Source: Syncephalastrum monosporum B8922
Taxonomy: Eukaryota > Mucoromycota > Mucoromycetes > Mucorales > Syncephalastraceae
Direction of reading: 5' to 3'
NCBI GenBank assembly: GCA_000697355.1
Contig: JNEN01001217.1
Span: 1-64,000, forward strand
Length of the DNA: 64,000 nt
Part shown: positions 55,756-64,000 of the stretch, one piece after another
How the letters are laid out: every line of letters begins with the position of its first letter
Numbering within the stretch: position 1 is the stretch's first letter
Position numbers and translations under genes: made by a program
Notes under the pieces: generated by a model
The model's input: only the letters and a program-made list of their open reading frames with translations
Databases searched by the model: none
Told to the model about the DNA's origin: nothing

Positions 55756-57528
55756 ATGAGCAAAGGCACCGCACTTGAACAGTATCTGCGCGGGTGTCAC
55801 TTGGAGCTGCAGGCAGCGGAGGAGTCCAACCGAGGCCGAAACGTTGTAGCAACCTCACTCTTGAAACGCGGCTCAGTCGTGACCACGTCGCAGCCCTTGG
55901 GCGCCGTACCCCTCAAAGCCAATCGTCACGAATTCTGCAATTATTGCTTTCGAAAACTCGGCCAGCAATACCCTCCCGCAGCCCTGCAGCGATGCTCACG
56001 ATGCAAATCGGCCTACTTTTGCGACATGCAGTGTTTCAAAAACGCATGGCTCAGCTACCATCAATTCGTCTGCCAGCCCCCGAATGCCAACGATACCCAA
56101 GACAAAGACACGGACGATCAGGACGATCAAGAGCTGGATCTGGAAATGACAGAGCGGGTCGCCCTCAATGTCGCACGCTACGAAAAACGACGAGCAGCAC
56201 AGGCCGCGGAAGAGCAGCAGCAGCAGCAGGAGGAGGAGGAGGAGGAGGAAGAGGAGGAGGCAGTGGAAGACGAAACAGTGGAGGTCACCATGGAAGCATT
56301 TTCGAGCTTAATGGAGCACCGGGAAGACCATCCAAAGCATATCCTCGCACATTATGAACAAGTGGCTCGCACTGCCCTCGCCAAGTCATACATTGAAGCG
56401 TCCGCCGAGGATCTGATCCGCTATCAATGCCGCTTCCGGTGCAACAATTTCGCCATTTATGACGAGCAGCTCTTCACGATTGGCGAGGGCACATACCCCG
56501 TTGCCTCCTTGTTCAATCACACGTGCAGACCTAACGCTGCCATTATCTTTGACGGCGCACTCCTCATCATCAAGGCCATCGAGGACATCTTGCCCGGCCA
56601 GGAGGTCTCGATCGCCTACGTCGACGTGGCCCACGCCCGCCAGCCGCGATTGCAAAGTCTCAAGGACAAATACTTTTTCACATGCACCTGCCCACGTTGC
56701 ACAGACGATTCGTACCTGGGACGGATAGACGCCATGCTAGGCGAGGAAGCCTCGGACTGGGAGCGCGCACAGGACCTGCTCGATCCGTCCAACTCGTTCC
56801 AGCAGCAGGTGCTGGCCGCGTCTCAGGACTGGGATCTCCTCGGACACACACGCCGTTTCAATCGCAAAAACAATGACGAGCCCGAGCTCGACCGGCCGCT
56901 TACGATCTCGCTCTACACCCATTTCTGTCTGCAGCGACTCACGCCCTACCTCTGGACCGCACGCAATGCTTCCTTTGGTTTCGTAAGTGGCTCACCGCCC
57001 CAGACGCCGCCGCCTTCGGCCAACAGCTGCGGTACTCTCACCACATTCGACGACCCGCCGCCTTCCACCTGCCGGCCCTACCCGGGCGAGACCTACGAAG
57101 AGATCCTCGAGGGTGTCATCACCAAGGCACAGCAATACCCTTTGTCTGACGTCGTGCCTTACCGCATCCGGACCCTCGCTGCTGCGTCGCGCCTCTTCTT
57201 TGACCAGATGATGGAGAGCAAGTGGCGCAACGCAACCCGCCTCGGCATGTACATCCTCGTGCAATACTCGATCGTTTATCCTCCCTACCACCCGATGCTG
57301 GCTCAGCATCTCCTTCTGCTCGCCAAGGCTGCATGGAACTCCATCATACAGAACGAGATGGTCACCCAGACCAAGCGCCTGGAGAACGTGCAAGAGCGCG
57401 GTGTACGCCGCTGGATTGTTCTGGCCAAGGAGGTCATCTCATGCACGTTTGGCCGCCAAAGCAACATGTGGCGTGAAGTCGTTGAACTCGAGTGGATCTT
57501 CATGCGCGAGCAGAAACTCAAGTCATGA
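55756..57528 (+). CDS. SET and MYND domain protein (SMYD-like lysine methyltransferase)
   Basis: A single exon of 590 residues. An N-terminal half SET strand (NRGRNVVATSLLKRGSVV) is followed by a MYND zinc finger (CNYC ... CSRCKSAYFC ... CFKNAW ... HQFVC, residues 57-100). An acidic Glu-run (about 160-175) interrupts, then the SET core: YPVASLFNHTCRPNA with the NHxCxPN motif and GQEVSIAYVD. A Cys-rich post-SET segment (FTCTCPRC) and a helical C-terminal region follow. It should transfer methyl groups from S-adenosylmethionine to lysines; the target cannot be inferred. Key SET motifs are intact. It is one of the few intron-free genes here. Confidence 0.92.
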   Translation: MSKGTALEQYLRGCHLELQAAEESNRGRNVVATSLLKRGSVVTTSQPLGAVPLKANRHEFCNYCFRKLGQQYPPAALQRCSRCKSAYFCDMQCFKNAWLSYHQFVCQPPNANDTQDKDTDDQDDQELDLEMTERVALNVARYEKRRAAQAAEEQQQQQEEEEEEEEEEAVEDETVEVTMEAFSSLMEHREDHPKHILAHYEQVARTALAKSYIEASAEDLIRYQCRFRCNNFAIYDEQLFTIGEGTYPVASLFNHTCRPNAAIIFDGALLIIKAIEDILPGQEVSIAYVDVAHARQPRLQSLKDKYFFTCTCPRCTDDSYLGRIDAMLGEEASDWERAQDLLDPSNSFQQQVLAASQDWDLLGHTRRFNRKNNDEPELDRPLTISLYTHFCLQRLTPYLWTARNASFGFVSGSPPQTPPPSANSCGTLTTFDDPPPSTCRPYPGETYEEILEGVITKAQQYPLSDVVPYRIRTLAAASRLFFDQMMESKWRNATRLGMYILVQYSIVYPPYHPMLAQHLLLLAKAAWNSIIQNEMVTQTKRLENVQERGVRRWIVLAKEVISCTFGRQSNMWREVVELEWIFMREQKLKS

Positions 57529-57882
57529 AATGCACATATCCCTAATCTATCCTTCTTTTCTTTACATTTGTATTTCTCTTGTGTATGTTGTAGCAGTATG
57601 TACCTTTTTTTTTCGATGTAGATCTTTTCCTTTTGACTGAACGACATTTCAACAATGATACACAGTACAGTACTGTATAGTACAGCACAGTATGTGTATT
57701 TGCGAGAATATCTTCATGTGTGGTCAAGGACAGATGCCCGGGTGAGTTTGAAACCGATTTATACAGTGCGGTATCGGAAATCAGCGCTTCTTTCACGCAT
57801 AAGTTGCTTTGCTTGAGCTTCACGCTGTCAACGTGACTCTGTCCGAGCAGTATACCCTCTTTCCACTGCCGATCCTCCTCTC
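57529..57882. other. SET/MYND 3' flank and VPS34 promoter
   Basis: About 350 bp; CAGTACAGTACTGTA-type short palindromic repeats at 57660-57690. No gene was seen. Confidence 0.5.
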
Positions 57883-60800
57883 ATGGAAGACAACACTGAC
57901 TTTTCTTACTGTTTAACCCGCGATGTTGCCATCCCTGTGTCGATCCGCATGTAAGCATACAAAGAATACATAGCGTCCTCTCTTTTTCTCTCGCGCGCGC
58001 ACCGTACGAAAGCGAAACTCACCGGCACGCATTCCAGTTCTTGTCTGGAAGGACTTCGGGATCCACGCCATCCATCGTGGAAACCTAATGAGAAGTAAGA
58101 GCCGTTTTGGGGCGACTCATTACAACAGGCGAGCTAACGCGTAGGCACAGTCTAAAAGCAGACTTTTATGCAAGTGTACAGCTTTTTGGCGATAACAAGC
58201 CCTTGACCGTACCTGCCCGCACAAGCTATAAAGCCTTCACAAACCACCACAGGTACTGAGTTTAGGCTGCTTTAACGGAATGCGCTCTAACGCATACTCA
58301 GCTGGAACGAGTGGTTGACGCTCCCCATCAAGTACTGTGATCTACCCGCCTCGGCACAGTGCGCTATCACAATCTGGAGCACAACCGGGCCACGCCATCT
58401 TGTACCCATCGGTGGCACAACCTTGCGTCTCTTTGGAAAACACTAGTATGTATTCTATTCTGGATAACCCACGTCGTCCATGGCTGGCTCATTTTGTCTG
58501 TCGCATAGTACACTTCGCAAGGGCAAACACAAGCTTCATGTCTGGCCCGACGTCGAAGCAGATGGCAGTGTGGATACTACAACGCCAAGCAAAGTCAAAA
58601 GCGACGATGACATGGATAAATTAGAAAAGGTACGATCAATACAAATACCCGATGCCGTGGCGGCTTGACCAAGACAAAATGACATCCAGCTTGTCAAACG
58701 GTTTGACTGTGGCGAGATTCGGCCCGTCCCCTGGCTCGATAACATGGCCTTTCGACAAATCGAGCAAATTCACATGAAGGCATCGCAAAAGCCAAGCGAG
58801 ATGGCCCTCTATGTCGAGCTACCCAAATTTGATTTCCCGGTCGTCTTTGGAGAAATGGTATTCCACAGAAAATATGGAAAATCGGACAGTAGCTCAATGC
58901 CTGTCCACTAGGAATACGTCCTGCCCGACCCCACCGTGACTCTATCCCAGCCTAATGAATTGGGCTCACAGCAATCCGCAGCGCTGATCAGCGCCATGAA
59001 TCAGCCTATGCAAAAGGACGTGAGCAATACAGCTATCATCAGTAATTTCCAGAACCCTCTGCCGCTTGTGTTGGACCCAGACATCGTGCGTGACAATATC
59101 GTCGAAGACAAGCATCGGCGGCTCGTCCGGAGTCATCGCAACGGTCCCTTGGATCGTGATCTCAAGCCCGATCCCAAAATTCGCGACGAATTAAATGTAT
59201 GCAACACGGAAAAGACACGGAAGATGCTAACGTACCCCATTTTAGCAAATCATGGTCTATCCCCCGACACAGGTGCTCTCAGCCGAGGAGAAGGATCTGG
59301 TGTGGAAGTTCCGCTTCTATTTGACCCGAGACAAAAGAGTAAATCAACATAATGCTATCATAGCCACAGCCGCAACTCACCCTCTGTGTCTGCAGGCCCT
59401 CACCAAATTCCTCAAATGCGTGGTGTGGACAGATCCGACAGAAGTACGACAAGCTATCGACCTGCTTCCCTTATGGGTAGACATTGATGTCGATGATGCT
59501 CTGGAACTACTTGGTAAAGAGTTTAGCAACCGCTCAGTACGATCCTATGCCGTGAATCAACTGCGCAAGGCAGACGATGATGTAAGCAGTATTCAATGCA
59601 TGCTTCTTCGACATGCCTCATACATGTTTATTCCAGGACCTGCTGCTGTACCTCTTGCAGCTAGTACAGGCTTTGAAATTCGAACATCTCATTGACAAGG
59701 GCCCGGCGGCTTACAACTCATCTCTGCTACTCTTCCTCATCGATCGGGCCATCCATAACGAAGTTCTGGGAAACTACCTGCATTGGTATCTAATGGTGGA
59801 GTGTAGTGACAAAGAATTAGGCAAGATGTATGGTAAGGTTGTCTATCACTACTACAGCGCTATCTTGCAGGTATGTGTTCTGATGCATAGAGCCGCCATG
59901 GTTTTTAACCACAATCGCACCGCAAAGAAGAACGTTCCCAACGGACGTCAACGACGCGAAACGTTGCGACTGCAAGGCGAATTCGTGAACCACCTTAACC
60001 GCATCTCCAAAGAGATTCGCTCTATGAAAGGAAGCCGACAGCAAAAAAGAGAAAAGCTCCGTAATCTTTTGAAAGATCAAAAGACCATGTTACCACGTGC
60101 TTTACCCTTGCCATTGGAGCCGACGAAGCAAATATGTGGTATCGCTGCTGGTGCGTATCAGTATATCACAAATGCCATTCATGCTCCATTCATGCTGATC
60201 TATATCTATCTACAGAAAAGTCAACCTTTTTCAACAGCAACCTGCAACCCCTGAAGCTGACATTTGTGTGTGATGATGGCGAGGAGTATCAGGTAGAGAC
60301 AGACAATAATCTAAACGCTTGTATCTGTGCTGACTCGAGACTAGGTGATATTCAAAAGCGGTGATGACCTGAGACAGGATCAGCTGGTGATCCAGATTAT
60401 TACCTTGATGGATAAACTTCTCCGCAAAGAAAACCTGGACTTGCGGCTGACGCCGTACAAGGTGCTCGCGACCGGCAACGAGCAGGGCATGATGCAGTTC
60501 ATCCCGTCCAAGTCTCTGGCAGCCGTGCTCAATGAGTACCAGAACAATATCCTTGAATTCCTTCGGCAGTCGCATCCGGACACGAGCGCAAATGGCGTCC
60601 TGGGCGTGGAATCCAACGTGATGGAGACCTATCTCCGCAGCTGCGGTAAGCGGAAAATTTGTGCTTATGTTGTGGTCCGAGGAGCTTACGTGAATGAACA
60701 TTTTCATGACAAAAATTAAGCCGGATACTGTGTCATTACATATCTGTTGGGCGTAGGCGACCGACATTTGGACAATCTACTTCTGGCGCCGGATGGTAAA

Positions 60801-61341
60801 CTTTGAACAGTGGAGTAAATTGCATAAGCGGACTAACTCATGCGCACGTTATGCAAATAGGCCATTTATTCCATGTGGACTTCGGTTTCATATTAGGACA
60901 TGACCCTAAACCATTCCCCCCTCCGATGAAACTGTGCAAAGAAATGATTGAAGCAATGGGGGGTGCTGACTCGCCTCAGTACAGCCAGTTTAGGCAGCAC
61001 TGCTATACGGCATTCTCAACGCTTCGACGTAACGCGAATCTGATACTGAATTTGTTTGCTTTGATGGTGGACGCCAACGTGCCTGACATTAAACTTGAAC
61101 CTGACAAAGCAGTAATCAAGGTTAGCATTGCGGGGCCCTGATGTGGGGAAAATAATCACAGAAGCAAAGTAACACTCCATTTTATTGTATATGTACATAG
61201 GTCAAGGACAAATTCAGACTGGACCTTTCCGAAGAGGCAGCCATTCAGTACTTCCAAGGATTGATCGACGAGAGCGTCAATGCCCTGTTTCCACAGATCA
61301 TGGAAACTGTTCACAAGTTTGCTCAGTACTGGCGTCGTTGA
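57883..61341 (+). CDS. VPS34: Phosphatidylinositol 3-kinase Vps34
   Basis: Fifteen exons (57883-57950, 58038-58094, 58145-58252, 58302-58445, 58509-58629, 58690-58857, 58912-59196, 59246-59338, 59396-59581, 59637-60150, 60216-60292, 60345-60645, 60721-60795, 60861-61120, 61201-61341) join in phase to 865 residues. The order is C2 domain ([15 protein letters not shown]), helical PIK domain ([19 protein letters not shown]), then the lipid kinase: [12 protein letters not shown], catalytic [10 protein letters not shown] and activation-loop [14 protein letters not shown]. The C-terminal helix ([19 protein letters not shown]) is complete. It makes PI3P for endosomal sorting and autophagy. Length is close to yeast Vps34. 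Every junction is GT-AG. Confidence 0.96.
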
Positions 61342-61548
61342 AAAAAAAAAAAAAAAGAAAACAAAGATTTTTGTATCACGTTGAATTGCATGTGAATTCT
61401 GGCTTTGTCATCGGGTTTAACAACATCCACTGCGGGGCATTATATCCACATCAAGCATAGCCCTTTTTCCATCCTTCTTCCTTTATAAACCCGCCTCGTC
61501 CCCGCACTCTCCTCTTTTTCAGACACACACACTACACTCAGAGATAGA

Positions 61549-62694
<1,146 letters not shown>

Positions 62695-63537
62695 AAGGAC
62701 AGCATGGTAAATGGTCTTGGATACAGCTGGCTCTAGTTAGATATATAAATGATATATACATGCTCTGATTTTTGTATATATATACGATATGATTTTGATT
62801 TATGCTTCTATCTACGTATGTGATTATCAATGCTGTGGAGCATAGGCATGAGCTTACTAGTAATAGCGGCAGTGAAAATGCCAAGGGACTTACAAGAGAA
62901 GGTACCAAACACGACACGCTCTTGCTTCTGTGATTTTGACCGTCTGCATACCTCCAACTTGAACTTCCAATAGTAGCACTTACTGAAGTTCGCAAAATTA
63001 CAAAAGTACAGCAATGGTACAGCCTTTGCAACATAGGCTTGTCTAATGATACTATATTGTACAGTATCAATACCATCCAAAAGTTTTAATACTGTGGGGA
63101 TGAATCTTCTGGCTAACTGCGTGCTTTGGAGGAGTTTCTTCTGAGTTCAACTTCGGAACAACGGACAATCGCCATGAATGATAAGACAGGGCTGCCTTTT
63201 CACATTCCGTTGTTTTCTTTTTCATGCAAAAAAAAAAAAAAGAGAGATGGAAATCAATGCATTCCACTCAAGATGAGGTGGATAATGGGATGGCGCTTTT
63301 TATCCCATTTAGGTCGAGGTGCCTGGATGACGTGAATGTCCCTGGATTCAAACGTGGAAACACCAAGCAGAAAATAAGATTTTTGATGCGATTGGTTTCA
63401 CAATGATCATCAACCCATGCACCGCCGTTCGATGTGACTCGTTTCCAAAGAAATCTTTTTTTTTGTGCCAAAGTGTACCTTTCCCTGTCTCTCCTTCTCT
63501 CAAGAAGTCCACTCTTTTTCCCCTCTTCCTCATTGTC
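62695..63537. other. Intergenic, no gene seen
   Basis: About 840 bp. An A-run lies at 63227-63240. A plus frame at 63126-63335 has no family text. Confidence 0.5.
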
Positions 63538-63981
63538 ATGTCTCCCGCCATTCCCACCAAAGGCAAGTCCGAGTCCGGCACCGCTCGTTTCCTTGGCTCC
63601 GCCAGCTCGGGTATCCTCGAGCTCCTCATTTTCCACCCCGTCGACACCGTTGCTAAGCGTCTCATGAGCAACCAGGCCAAGGCCACTGGCAACCTCTCCG
63701 AAGTTATCTTCAAGGTATATCTCATATAAATTTACAGCGGTAAGAAGACTTATAAGTGCACTTCTCTTCTAGGATGCTGCCTCGAAGCCTTTCCTCCAAA
63801 AGTACGCTTCGCTTTTCCCTGGTCTCGGCTTTGCTGCTGGTTACAAGGTCGCCCAGCGTGTCTACAAGTTCGGTGGTCAGCCTTTCGTCAAGGACTACTT
63901 GAACCAGCACCACAAGGGTGCTTTCACCTCTGCTTTTGGTGAGAAGACGGGCAAGACGATTATGCACGCCACCGCTGGCAG
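63538..63981 (+). CDS. Mitochondrial carrier family protein, 5' part, cut by window edge
   Basis: Exon 1 (63538-63714) and exon 2 (63773-63981) give 128 residues before a further GT donor near the right edge. The first carrier repeat starts with ARFLGSASSGILELLIFHPVD, where HPVDTVAKR is the P-x-D-x-x-(K/R) signature of the family, and continues through FPGLGFAAGYKVAQRVYKFG. The wording matches a group of fungal carriers with a GEKTGKxxMHATAG block before the second repeat. The transported molecule cannot be told from this part. Confidence 0.85.
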
Positions 63982-64000
63982 GTACGAAAAAAGATGCATG

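Overview
This window looks like nuclear DNA of an early-diverging filamentous fungus, most likely Mucoromycota. Conserved genes are close together and cut by short GT-AG introns (about 50-90 bp) with CTAAC/CTAAT-like branch sites. The gene set is fungal: a Skt5/Chs4 chitin-synthase activator, Som1, fungal Ceg1, a PHO80-type cyclin and a LIM-C1-RhoGAP. The Fanzor and the decayed transposon pieces fit such a genome. The placement rests on gene content only. Gene models were built by hand by joining exons at splice sites and checking reading phase.

Layout. 1-824: the start of a Ser-rich repeat protein running off the left edge. 3671-14882 (core block): an Ala/Glu-rich CaaX protein, secreted pectin methylesterase, a bacterial-type glycyl-tRNA synthetase without introns, Som1, a GPI-type mucin, Isa1 and Skt5-like. 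14883-24547 (accessory island): an inverted-repeat element, USP7-like fragments, an apparently intact Fanzor (eukaryotic TnpB relative) and LINE-like debris. 24548-27879: the mRNA capping guanylyltransferase Ceg1 and the small GTPase Arl8. 29623-34308: a gene joining a degenerate double-LAGLIDADG-like domain to at least 14 C2H2 zinc fingers, encoded by tandemly duplicated phase-0 exons. 34584-63981 (core block): NDUFA9, Nog2, a DUF4112 protein, LIM/C1 RhoGAP, a small coiled-coil protein, cyclophilin-40, Grr1, Pus4, a Psg1-like membrane protein, a Pcl cyclin, a SET/MYND protein, Vps34, a nitronate monooxygenase-like enzyme and the start of a mitochondrial carrier.

The core genes are housekeeping, serving translation, mitochondria (Isa1, Som1, NDUFA9, carrier), the cell wall, vesicle traffic (Arl8, Vps34) and protein turnover. 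They are not an operon-like system. The two items most worth following are the Fanzor island and the LAGLIDADG-like/zinc-finger gene. The second has both motif acidic positions replaced (K and N), which suggests a homing-endonuclease fold reused for DNA binding rather than cutting.
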